From positions 62,001 through 126,000 of the forward strand of contig JACQZN010000036.1 in NCBI GenBank assembly GCA_016213845.1: DNA of 64,000 nucleotides, given 5' to 3'. Every line of letters starts with the position of its first letter. The stretch's first letter is position 1. Origin of the DNA: Candidatus Wallbacteria bacterium (GTDB lineage Bacteria > Muiribacteriota > UBA6191 > JACPRK01). The position numbers and the translations under genes are program-made. Below, one piece after another: positions 8,474 through 16,112 of this stretch. The notes beneath the pieces are model-generated. The model searched no databases, was not told where the DNA came from, and saw only the letters and a list, made by a program, of their open reading frames with translations.

Positions 8474-9082
8474 TCAGCGTGAGCGGCCCGGGGCGAGCCC
8501 CACTCGCAGCCGCACCCAGTTGGGAATCAGACACGGCGCCCAGTAGAGGAGCACGGTGAGGACCCCGGGGAGCTCGGGCCAGGGATGCCAGCCCCAGTTG
8601 CCCAGGGAGTAGAAACCGGCCAGATAGACGAACGCCAGCCAGACCGGTTGCGCCGCCTCGGCGTGCACCCGAGGATGGCGGCGAGCCAGCCAGTCAGTCA
8701 CCGGCCCGACAATCGGAAGACACAGGAGAAAGAACATCCAGGCGTTGACGCCGGCATTGAAGACGAGGGACTTCGCATCCCCCGGCCGGGTCGACGAGAC
8801 AATCAGCGTCAGCAGGATCGTCAGCGCGTACGCATGGACGATCGCGAACACGATCGCTCGGCGAACGAGCCGCGCGCGATGGGCGCTCGCCTCCTTGCAA
8901 TCCGCCCCCCATCCTGCGACAAGTGCCCTGAACCCGGTGATGAGACCGTAAACCAGGCCGAGACGCAACGAGATGTTGAGTGTCTCGAAGACCAGCCCCG
9001 AAATCGTGGAGATGGCCCGCGCGTTCTGCTGGGCATCGGGCCACGCGATCGGGAGCCACTCGACTATCGATGGAAGCGGCAT
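8474..9082 (-). CDS. Multi-pass membrane protein, unknown
   Basis: 202-residue protein with about five hydrophobic segments (for example VFETLNISLRLGLVYGLITG, ALTILLTLIVSS, AWMFFLLCLPIVGPV, LAFVYLAGFYSLG). Many Trp/Pro residues lie near the C-terminus. I do not recognise the family. The gene converges on the nucleotidyltransferase-like gene (9 bp apart) and its 5' end faces the divergent promoter of the candidate RNA at 9117-9145. No Shine-Dalgarno is evident before the ATG, so the exact start is uncertain. Confidence 0.6.
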   Translation of the reverse strand: MPLPSIVEWLPIAWPDAQQNARAISTISGLVFETLNISLRLGLVYGLITGFRALVAGWGADCKEASAHRARLVRRAIVFAIVHAYALTILLTLIVSSTRPGDAKSLVFNAGVNAWMFFLLCLPIVGPVTDWLARRHPRVHAEAAQPVWLAFVYLAGFYSLGNWGWHPWPELPGVLTVLLYWAPCLIPNWVRLRVGLAPGRSR

Positions 9083-9116
9083 CGGATTGGTGGCGAAAAG
9101 AAACTTCGAAATGTTG

Positions 9117-9145
9117 TTGACCTGGGGATCTCCTCGTGTTATCTT
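9117..9145 (+). promoter_or_regulatory. Sigma-70-type promoter of the candidate RNA
   Basis: TTGACC (9117-9122) and TATCTT (9140-9145) are separated by exactly 17 bp, giving a predicted start near 9152. No open reading frame with coding character starts within the following 600 nt, so the promoter appears to serve the structured RNA. Confidence 0.72.
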
Positions 9146-9151
9146 AGCGGG

Positions 9152-9761
9152 CTCCCAAGGGAGAGGTCACCAACAAACGGACGAGGTCGTCCGGAGGTGG
9201 CTTGTAACCGAGGGAGAGCGTCGAGTTGCTCTGCAGAGTGAATCGACGGGCCGGCGAAAGCCGGCGACGCCGGCAGGCCCGAGGGACCGGCGGGGCGTAG
9301 GCCCGAAAGCTGTAGTGGCCCTGGGGTCCGCGAGTACCTGCGGACGCGGTAGGACAGGGGTTTTCCTAGGAGTGCAGGCCGGAGTCATCCGGTCGGTACG
9401 GACCCCTTGATGATTGGTACTGAAGGCAACGAAGACCTAAGTAGTTGCCCCGGCTGGAGAGCTCAAAGACTGACGCCGGCTCTCCGAGTGACCAGGTTCC
9501 GTGTGGTGCCAGGAGCGGGAAGGCGATTGCCTCAAGTTCCCGATCCGAGTCAATAAGCGGAATCTACGCCGTCAGCAGGTCGTCCGTAGAAGGAGTGCCG
9601 CAAGGCTGAGTTCCTTCGAAAGACTTGGTGGATAGACCCAAGAGGGTGCCGAGAGGCAGGAGTTTCAGTGAAGGTGCAAACCTTCGGTGCAGCCCCAAAC
9701 AAGACCCCGCCGAAACGTATCCACTTCCCAGAAACCTCGGACCGCAAGGCCCGGGGTTTTT
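9152..9761 (+). ncRNA. Candidate large structured non-coding RNA, about 610 nt
   Basis: Between a good promoter and a rho-independent terminator there is no credible coding frame, but many hairpins. They are CGTCGA/TCGACG (9219-9248), CCGGC-GAAA-GCCGG (9251-9264), GTCCGC/GCGGAC (9326-9345) inside CCCTG/CAGGG (9319-9359), CCGGA-GTCA-TCCGG (9379-9392), GGCAAC/GTTGCC (9425-9449), GGAGAGC/GCTCTCC (9456-9485), TCTACG/CGTAGA (9563-9590), CTTGG/CCAAG (9624-9642) and GAAGGT-GCAA-ACCTTC (9670-9685). Two of them are capped by GNRA tetraloops, as is the terminator stem. I compared the hallmarks of RNase P RNA, tmRNA, SRP RNA and group I/II introns and see none. The class is unknown to me; transcription is inferred. 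Confidence 0.65.
9735..9761 (+). terminator. Rho-independent terminator of the candidate RNA
   Basis: Stem CCTCGG/CCGGGG with an inner CC-GCAA-GG tetraloop (an A-C mismatch between), followed directly by TTTTT at 9757-9761. It lies on the plus strand, convergent with the lytic transglycosylase gene. Confidence 0.8.
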
Positions 9762-9802
9762 GCGTCTCCGGACACCCAGGACCAAGACCACACCGGGTGC
9801 GG

Positions 9803-9850
9803 CCTTCGACAAGCATGTCCTGAGCTTGCCGAAGGGCTCAGGCCGAGCGG
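9803..9850. repeat. Palindromic repeat related to the core of the composite heptamer element
   Basis: CCTTCGACAAGC and GCTTGCCGAAGG form an 11-of-12-bp stem around a 9-nt loop, followed by GGCTCAGGCCGAGCGGAT. The phrases CTTCGACAAGC and CGAGCGGAT recur in the cores of the three composite repeats at 49.8, 56.2 and 61.9 kb, but the heptamer tracts are absent here. Confidence 0.65.
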
Positions 9851-9879
9851 ATTCCTATGGGAATCAATCGCGGGCTCCA

Positions 9880-11265
9880 CTAGTCGCCTGGCGGTGCAGC
9901 CGGCGGCGCCCAGACGCGGCGGTAGGAGTCATAGGCGCGCCGCACCTTCGTCACGTACCGGCGCGTCTCGGGGAACGGGATGTGGGCGAGGGGATCGCCG
10001 CCCGATTTGCGCCATCGGGCCAGCCAGTTGGCGGCGTTGCCGGGACCGGCGTTGTAGGCGGCCAGCACCCACTCCACCGTCCGCGCCTCGGCCGGCAGCG
10101 AGCGCGCCAGGTGCGCCAGGTACCAGCTCCCCAGCTCTATGTTGCGAAACGGCTGCTTGAGCTCGCGGTCCTCGATGGCGCCCAGCCTGAGCCGCAACGC
10201 AACCCACCGCCCGGTCTCGGGCATCAGCTGCATCAACCCGAGCGCCCCCACGGGCGAGGCCCCGCCCGCGTCGTAGTGGCTCTCCTCGCGGATGACCGCA
10301 TGCACCAGGTACGGGTCGAGCCCCGCGCGCGCCGCCTTTTCTTCCACGGCTCGTCCGAAGTTACGCGGGTAGAGGTATCGGTCCAGGTGCCATCCCATCC
10401 CCAGCTCGGCTACTTCCGGCTGGAACTTCTCCGCCAGAAGCTCCGCGAGCTGCAAGCTCCGCCGGTAGCTCTCCTGCGCCCGGCAGAGCACGACCAGGTT
10501 GAAGAGCAACTCGGCCGTCGCCTCCCGCACCTCGCGGGTCGAGGTCGTGACGATCCCGAGCCACGGCGAGAACACGGCCCTCATGCCCGCTGCGCCTTCC
10601 TGGAGCCTGACGCGGTACGGGATGAAGCCCAATCCGTACCCGGGCGCGGTGCCCGCCGTCGAGCGCACGATCCATGCCCGCTCCAGCAGTCGCCACGCCG
10701 CCTGCCTCTCGTCCCGCATCCACTGGAAGAGCCCAGCATGGCGCTGGTAGTCGAACCCCTTGGCGTCCTGCTCGGCTGCCCGCGCAATCAACCGCGCCGC
10801 CAGGTCCAGCTCCCGTCGAAAGAGCGCCACCGGCATCAGCCGCACGCACTCCGGCGCCGCGATGGTCCGCGCCGCCAGCTCCTCCCGCGACACCGGCGGG
10901 CCGGGCCGTTCCTCCAGGCTCCGCAGAATCACCAGGTCGAAGAAGGCCCCCAAGTCGCCGCGCGCCAGCTCCGAAGATCGGCGCAGCCACTCCACCGCCT
11001 CCTGCTTCTGCCCCCGCATCGCGTACCAGAGCCCCAGGTAGAGATGTACGAACGGGTTTCCCGGCGACCATTCGAGCGCGTTGGCCAGTCCGGTACCCAT
11101 TTCGGCCCGCTCCCCACCTTTGCCGGCACCTGCCGCCTTGAGAGCGCCGGAACCCTCCTTGAACGCACGCACCGGGCCCAGCAGCTCGCTCCACGCCATC
11201 AGTGGGGCAAACGACCAGTACCAGGTAACCGGGACCAGCGCCAGCGCTGCCCAGAGCAGCCTCAC
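9880..11265 (-). CDS. Soluble-type lytic murein transglycosylase (Slt family)
   Basis: Periplasmic enzyme that cleaves peptidoglycan between MurNAc and GlcNAc with 1,6-anhydro ring formation. The 461-residue product has an N-terminal hydrophobic anchor or signal (WAALALVPVTWYWSF), a long helical TPR-like U-domain, and a C-terminal SLT domain from about 300. The catalytic glutamate is in IREESHYD (Glu328), followed by GALGLMQLMP and AAYNAGPG, the standard family-1 motifs. Its start overlaps the stop of histidine ammonia-lyase by 4 bp (ATGA), so it is translated from the same message although no functional link is obvious. Confidence 0.9.
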   Translation of the reverse strand: MRLLWAALALVPVTWYWSFAPLMAWSELLGPVRAFKEGSGALKAAGAGKGGERAEMGTGLANALEWSPGNPFVHLYLGLWYAMRGQKQEAVEWLRRSSELARGDLGAFFDLVILRSLEERPGPPVSREELAARTIAAPECVRLMPVALFRRELDLAARLIARAAEQDAKGFDYQRHAGLFQWMRDERQAAWRLLERAWIVRSTAGTAPGYGLGFIPYRVRLQEGAAGMRAVFSPWLGIVTTSTREVREATAELLFNLVVLCRAQESYRRSLQLAELLAEKFQPEVAELGMGWHLDRYLYPRNFGRAVEEKAARAGLDPYLVHAVIREESHYDAGGASPVGALGLMQLMPETGRWVALRLRLGAIEDRELKQPFRNIELGSWYLAHLARSLPAEARTVEWVLAAYNAGPGNAANWLARWRKSGGDPLAHIPFPETRRYVTKVRRAYDSYRRVWAPPAAPPGD

Positions 11266-12806
11266 AACCGCAGGACCTGCCAGTCGAAGCCGAGGCAGCG
11301 GTCCATCTCGACGCCCAGCGCCCCGTCGAGCACCAGCCGCTCCGCCGCCGCCAGATCTCCCCTCATGTCACGGTCGCCCTCCAGGGCCGGCACCCGCTCC
11401 CGCAGACGGCGGTAGGCGAGCAGCGAGCCCGTGCCCGGCTTCATGCCGTCCTGGAACTCGAGCCCCTGGCACGCCGTCAGCATCTCGATGGCGAGGATCG
11501 TGGCCGTGTGGCGGATGACCTGGTGGGCCTTGCGCGCGGCGGTCGTCGCCATGCTGACGTGGTCTTCCTGGTCGGCTGAGGTCGGGATCGAGTCGACCGT
11601 GGCCGGATGGCAGAGCACCTTGTTCTCGCTGGCCAGCGCGGCTGCCGTGTACTGCGCGATCATCAGTCCCGAGTTCAGCCCGCTCTCGCGGACGAGGAAC
11701 GGCGGCAGATGCGACAAGCTGGTCGTGAGCAGCCGGAACGTCCGTCGCTCCGAGATGGCGCCCAGCTCCGACATCGCGATGGCCAGCAGGTCCATCGCAA
11801 AGCCGACCGGCTCGCCGTGGAAGTTGCCGCCGGGAACGACCTTGTCGGAGGTGAGGATCGGGTTGTCGGTGACGCTGTTGATCTCGATGGCGACGACGCG
11901 GCGGGCATACTCCCAGGCGTCGAGCACGGCGCCGTGGACCTGCGGGATGCAGCGGATCGAATAGGAGTCCTGCACCTTGTCGCAGCCGATGTGAGACTGG
12001 CGAATCTCGCTCGCACGCATCAACGCGCGCACGTAGGCCGCGATCTCCGCCTGGCCCGGATGCGGCCGCAGCTGCTGGATCTCCGCGTCGAACGAGGTGT
12101 CGCTCCCGTGGAGCGCCTCGGTGGAGAGCGTGGCCGCGATCGCCGCCGACTTCTGGAGGGCCAGCGCCTCCACCAGCGCCATGCAGGCGATGCTGGTCAT
12201 CACGGGCGTCCCGTTGATGAGCGACAGCCCCTCCTTGGCCGCCAGCTTCACCGGCTCGAGACCCGCCGCTTCCAGCGCCTCCGCTCCCGGCATGCGCCGG
12301 CCGCGGTAGGTTGCCTCTCCTTGCCCGACGAGCACGAGCGACATGTGGGCCAGCGGCGCCAGATCGCCCGAGGCGCCGAGCGAGCCCTTGGCCGGGATGA
12401 CCGGCACAACTCCGGCGTTGAGCAGCGCAAGCAGCGAGTCGATCAGCTCGGGACGGACTCCGGAGGCGCCGCGGGCCAGGGTGTTGGCGCGCAGGAGGAG
12501 CACGCCGCGGACCACGTCCTCCGGCAGAGGCTCTCCGGCGCCGACGGCGTGCGAGAGGATCAGGTTGAGCTGCAGCTGCTCCAGATCCTTCTGGGGAATG
12601 CAGACGCGCGCCAGGTCGCCGAAGCCGGTGTTGACGCCATAAACGGGTTCGCCGGAAGCGAGGTAGGCCTCCACCCGCAGGCGGGAACGGGCGCAGCTCT
12701 CGCGGGCACCTTCCGAGAGCCGGACCCGAACGGAGGGGTCGGTGGCGACGCGGTGAACCGAGGCGATGTCGAGGCTTTGGCCGTCCAGGTCGAGAGCTTG
12801 GGTCAT
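11262..12806 (-). CDS. hutH: Histidine ammonia-lyase
   Basis: Converts L-histidine to trans-urocanate and ammonia, the first step of histidine degradation. The 514-residue length is normal. YGVNTGFGDL (about 56-65) carries the catalytic tyrosine region. GSLGASGDLAPL holds the Ala145-Ser146-Gly147 triad that cyclises to the MIO electrophile. SIRCIPQVHG, NSVTDNP and the C-terminal part are typical. The start is the ATG giving MTQALDL, because it sits 9 nt after a TATCAT box and has no Shine-Dalgarno. A TTG 14 codons upstream overlaps that promoter and was rejected. Other hut genes (hutU, hutI) are not in the window. A related tyrosine or phenylalanine specificity is possible but the length and motifs favour histidine. 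Confidence 0.9.
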   Translation of the reverse strand: MTQALDLDGQSLDIASVHRVATDPSVRVRLSEGARESCARSRLRVEAYLASGEPVYGVNTGFGDLARVCIPQKDLEQLQLNLILSHAVGAGEPLPEDVVRGVLLLRANTLARGASGVRPELIDSLLALLNAGVVPVIPAKGSLGASGDLAPLAHMSLVLVGQGEATYRGRRMPGAEALEAAGLEPVKLAAKEGLSLINGTPVMTSIACMALVEALALQKSAAIAATLSTEALHGSDTSFDAEIQQLRPHPGQAEIAAYVRALMRASEIRQSHIGCDKVQDSYSIRCIPQVHGAVLDAWEYARRVVAIEINSVTDNPILTSDKVVPGGNFHGEPVGFAMDLLAIAMSELGAISERRTFRLLTTSLSHLPPFLVRESGLNSGLMIAQYTAAALASENKVLCHPATVDSIPTSADQEDHVSMATTAARKAHQVIRHTATILAIEMLTACQGLEFQDGMKPGTGSLLAYRRLRERVPALEGDRDMRGDLAAAERLVLDGALGVEMDRCLGFDWQVLRL

Positions 12807-12815
12807 CGGGAGGCG

Positions 12816-12821
12816 ATGATA
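12816..12821 (-). promoter_or_regulatory. Probable leaderless -10 box of hutH
   Basis: TATCAT on the minus strand ends 9 nt before the ATG, putting the transcript start at or next to the initiation codon. No Shine-Dalgarno is present. Part of a recurring pattern in this window. Confidence 0.5.
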
Positions 12822-12841
12822 CAGCCCGGATGCGGCCGGTG

Positions 12842-12873
12842 GAAACAAAACGGGCCGGCCTCGCGGCCGGCCC
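12842..12873 (-). terminator. Rho-independent terminator of the Cys-rich gene
   Basis: Perfect 9-bp inverted repeat GGGCCGGCC / GGCCGGCCC with a 4-nt loop (12852-12873), followed on the minus strand by GTTTTGTTT. It separates the Cys-rich gene from the hutH promoter. Confidence 0.8.
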
Positions 12874-12908
12874 AGATGGGAGGATGAGGTCCCCGTGAGA
12901 AGCGAGTG

Positions 12909-13355
12909 CTACTGGAGAAGTGGAGAGGTTTCGTTCAGACCGCCGTTCAGGCGGTTGGCGCACTGCGGGCAGCCACAGTTGCCGCTGGCGCACGCCGCGC
13001 CGCCCGGGCAGTTGGGATTGCCGCAGCCCGCGCCGCCGTTCAACTTGGCAAAGGAGCTTCCGGAGAGGCTCGAGCCGCTCCCGCTGGCGAAGGGGCAATT
13101 GCCGCTGCCGCAGCTCTTGCCCGGGCCGCACTGGCCGTTCTTGCAGCCGCCGGCCCCGCAACAGCCGCCGGCGCTGGCATTGCTGCCCAGCTTCGGAACG
13201 GCAAAGGGGCTGAAGTTGGCCTGGTCGGTGGCCGAGGGAGAGGTCTGCGAGACCGACGGCGCCGCCGGCGCCGAGAGAGCCGGGGCGGACCCGTTGCCCC
13301 CTCCAAGGAACGCCGCGCCGATCATGGCGACGGCGAGCATCAGGTTACGGAACAC
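12909..13355 (-). CDS. Exported Cys/Gly-rich small protein
   Basis: 148-residue protein of unknown function. The start is GTG at 13355, preceded by AAAGGAG at 8 nt. Residues 1-25 are a signal peptide (LMLAVAMIGAAFLGGG). After a Ser/Pro/Ala-rich spacer comes a segment with about 16 cysteines arranged in repeats such as GGCCGAGGCKNGQCGPGK, GSGNCPFASG, GCGNPNCPGG and SGNCGCPQC. The even Cys-Gly-Asn spacing suggests either metal or cluster binding outside the cytoplasm or a disulfide-crosslinked surface protein. It has its own terminator and no operon partner. It does not match metallothionein or a known bacteriocin precursor closely enough to name. Confidence 0.72.
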   Translation of the reverse strand: MFRNLMLAVAMIGAAFLGGGNGSAPALSAPAAPSVSQTSPSATDQANFSPFAVPKLGSNASAGGCCGAGGCKNGQCGPGKSCGSGNCPFASGSGSSLSGSSFAKLNGGAGCGNPNCPGGAACASGNCGCPQCANRLNGGLNETSPLLQ

Positions 13356-13508
13356 TCCGCACGCTCCTTTCGTGAGGCGCCTCCGGGGGGCGAGGCCACT
13401 CCTCGTCCCGGGGCACCGCGCCTCCATAGGCAATGGCGATGCCATGACGCCGAAAGCCTTCGTTGCTGGCCCATCGCGGCCCGGCCCACCAGAGTCGAGG
13501 GAGCTTTT

Positions 13509-16112
13509 CTATCCCTTGGGGGAGATTTCCTGCCCCGCGGCCCTCGCGCCGGCTGCCAGGCCAAGCGCCACGGCAAACGGCAAGAGGAGCGCCGCGGCCA
13601 GATAGAGCATCGCCTGCCGCCCGGCGAGCAGCAGCCGCCCGAGCTCCGCGAACGCCGCCAACGGCCTGGCCGCCCGGAGCTCGCACAGTACGAGCCCTGC
13701 CCGGAAGGCGATCTCGTCCTCGGGCACGAGCGCGTACGGGAGCAGCGCGCGCAGGTGCGCTGCGGCGGCCCCGGCGTTGCCCGCCCGGGCGTCGAGCCGG
13801 GCCAGCGCCAGCAGGAACGGCGCCGGCGCCTCCCCGGCCGAGCCGGCCTTGGCCACGCGGCGCGCTAGCGACTCGGAAGGTCCGTCGAGGCAATCGAGCA
13901 GCCAGCGGCGCCTAGGCCCGAGCTCCAGCGCCCGGCCCATCCAGGCCTCGGCCAGCCCCTCGGCGCCCGCCCCTCCGAGCACGGAAGCCGCCAGGGCGCC
14001 GTACCGCCAGGCAGACGCCGCACGTGCGCCGGCGCGCGCTTCCCAGGCCGTCAGGCGCCTCGCCGCGTCCTGATGCCGGCCCAGCCGAATGGCACTCCTC
14101 ACCTGCGCCCGAAGGACCGCCTCGCCAACGACCGGGCCTTCGACCCTGAGGCCGTCCAAGAAGGCCCCGAGCACGCTCGGGTCTCCGAAGGCCGTCACTG
14201 CGGCAGCAACCGCCGAGGCGCCCAGGCCCGGCTGCGCGAACCGCTGTTCCAGGAAAGCGCGAAGCTCATCGCGACGCCCCGCGCGTGAGAGCCGTTCCGC
14301 GAGCCCGCGGGCCACCGCTTGGCTTCCGGGGCGCGCGCGCCAGCAGCGCCGGAGAGCCTCGAGCGCCGCCTGCCCCTCGCCCGAGGCGTCCAGCGCGCGC
14401 GCCAGCAGAAGCGCTGCCTCGGCTTCACCCGGGTGGCGCCGGACAAGCGGGGCCAACAGGGCGGCCGCATCGGCAGACCTGGCCGCTTCCAGCATCCTTC
14501 GGGCTGCCAACGTCACGAGGCCCGGATTCGCGGGAGCCACTCGCGTCAATGGCTCCAGTCGCTCCAGAAGAGTCCGGCGCCACGGATTGGCCAGCAGCCC
14601 GGGGAAGTTCTCCTCCAATCGATCCATCGTCAGCAGGAATGACTCGAACCCCTCGACCAGCTCCAGCTCGGTGCCGTCGGCGCGGAGCCGCTCGCCCAGC
14701 AAGTCGTAGAAGGTGTCCTCCTGGTGACCCACCATGGCCACGCTGGCCAGGCGGGCCGTGAGCCGCGAGTAGATCAGCGGGTCGCGCGCCTTGACCCGGT
14801 CCTGCCGTAGGAGCTGCTCCACGACCGGCTGGTCCCTCAGGGCCGGCGTCTTGGTCAGCGCGCGCTGCAGGTAGTCGCGCCGCAGGTCCGGCTGGCCGGC
14901 CAGCCGCTCGAGCATCCAGAGCGCTCCTTCGATCGGCCTCTGGGCCGGCACCAGGTCCAGCTCGAGCGCCACGGCCGCAGCCGGAAGCCCCGAGCGCAGA
15001 AGAGCATCCAGCAGTCCCTCGAGCGCCTCGTTCCGCGACGTCCCTTCGCCCGCCAGGGCCAGCGCCCGCGACGCCCGGACCAACACTTCTAGCTTCGCGT
15101 CCAGGCCGGAAAGCCGGCCCCCGTGGATCACCTCTGCCAGCGTCCGATCCCAGGCCTCGACGCCCTTGGGGTCGGTCGAGTCGAAGGCTCTTCCGAGGAC
15201 AGTACGGAGCCTGGCGGCCATGGCCGCGTCGGCGGGAGAGCGGCGCCAGCGGGCCAGGTGACCCGGCACCTCCGCCCGCCAATGGTCGCGCTCGGCCATC
15301 GCGGCCAGGGTCTCGAATGGCCGCCGGTGCGGCGCCGGCCGCCGCGCCCCGCGGACTGCCTCGCGCACGGCCTGCCTTTCGGCCACCGTCAGAAAGGGGG
15401 ACTTCAAGAGCGGCAATACCACGCTCTCCAGGTCGCCCTCCAGCCGCTTGCGCCGGGCCTCGAGCGCCCGGCGCTCCAGGAGGAATCGCGCTTCCAGGTG
15501 GTCCCGCATCCGCAAGAGCGCCGCGCTCCCCGGAGCTGACGCGAGCGCCCGCGCCAGCCGGTCCAGGGCCTGGCGCACCGGCACCTCGTACACGTCATCT
15601 CCGTCGCTGAAGAGCGTCCTCGAAGCGTTCAAGAGCGCGAACGTCGCGGGCTCCAACGGCTCCCGGGAGAGCCCCCCGCCCGGCAGCACCCGGCAGACGT
15701 TCACAGCGACCAGCCATCGCATCCGCATGTCGAGCGGCTGGTGCGTCTGGAACGCCAGCGGCGCGCGGCCCCCGACCCGCCCGCTGACCGACTGGCTCTG
15801 GCCGTCGATGAGCATCAGGTACTCGTGCTCCCCGGCGGGCAGCGGCAGGTCGATGCTCCAGACGCCGTCGCCCTCCGGGTCCGACAGCAGATGTCGACCG
15901 CTGGACCAGCCATTGAAGCTCCCGGCGATCGAGACGCGGCGGGCCAGCGGGGCCGAGAGCTGAAACCGGATGCCGCTCGCGACGGCGCAGGGCTCGAGCG
16001 ACGGGAGCGCGGGCTCCGCCCCAGGCGCGCGCGCCGGCAGCAGCAGGAAGAGGAGCATCCCGGTGACGGCGACGCCGGCCTTCGGCCGCCGGGCCGAGAG
16101 ACGCGCTTTCAC
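13509..16112 (-). CDS. Exported CBM48 (glycogen-binding-like) protein with a long helical repeat domain
   Basis: 867-residue protein. It starts at GTG 16112, overlapping the upstream stop as GTGA. Residues about 12-32 form a signal peptide (GMLLFLLLPARAPGAEP). Residues about 45-125 match a CBM48/AMPK-glycogen-binding fold: VSIAGSFNGWSSGRHLL, DPEGDGVWSIDLPLPAG, HEYLMLIDG. The remaining ~700 residues are Ala/Leu/Arg-rich helices with TPR-like character (LVRRHPGEAEAALLLARALDASG). A hydrophobic segment near the C-terminus (QAMLYLAAALLLPFAVALGLA) may anchor it. It is translationally coupled to the ABC-2/CPBP membrane protein. I infer a sugar-binding scaffold on the cell surface; no enzyme motif is visible. 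Confidence 0.72.
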   Translation of the reverse strand: MKARLSARRPKAGVAVTGMLLFLLLPARAPGAEPALPSLEPCAVASGIRFQLSAPLARRVSIAGSFNGWSSGRHLLSDPEGDGVWSIDLPLPAGEHEYLMLIDGQSQSVSGRVGGRAPLAFQTHQPLDMRMRWLVAVNVCRVLPGGGLSREPLEPATFALLNASRTLFSDGDDVYEVPVRQALDRLARALASAPGSAALLRMRDHLEARFLLERRALEARRKRLEGDLESVVLPLLKSPFLTVAERQAVREAVRGARRPAPHRRPFETLAAMAERDHWRAEVPGHLARWRRSPADAAMAARLRTVLGRAFDSTDPKGVEAWDRTLAEVIHGGRLSGLDAKLEVLVRASRALALAGEGTSRNEALEGLLDALLRSGLPAAAVALELDLVPAQRPIEGALWMLERLAGQPDLRRDYLQRALTKTPALRDQPVVEQLLRQDRVKARDPLIYSRLTARLASVAMVGHQEDTFYDLLGERLRADGTELELVEGFESFLLTMDRLEENFPGLLANPWRRTLLERLEPLTRVAPANPGLVTLAARRMLEAARSADAAALLAPLVRRHPGEAEAALLLARALDASGEGQAALEALRRCWRARPGSQAVARGLAERLSRAGRRDELRAFLEQRFAQPGLGASAVAAAVTAFGDPSVLGAFLDGLRVEGPVVGEAVLRAQVRSAIRLGRHQDAARRLTAWEARAGARAASAWRYGALAASVLGGAGAEGLAEAWMGRALELGPRRRWLLDCLDGPSESLARRVAKAGSAGEAPAPFLLALARLDARAGNAGAAAAHLRALLPYALVPEDEIAFRAGLVLCELRAARPLAAFAELGRLLLAGRQAMLYLAAALLLPFAVALGLAAGARAAGQEISPKG

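Noticed and set aside
9152..9761. Known RNA classes (RNase P RNA, tmRNA, SRP RNA, group II intron)
   Set aside because: I looked for the RNase P core GAGGAAAGUC-type segment, a tRNA-like acceptor with GGTTCGA, the SRP GGAAG/AGCA loops and the GUGYG start/domain V of group II introns and did not find them.
9625..11415. Long plus-strand frame across the RNA 3' part and the transglycosylase gene
   Set aside because: It is the high-GC antisense shadow of the lytic transglycosylase and has no domain of its own.
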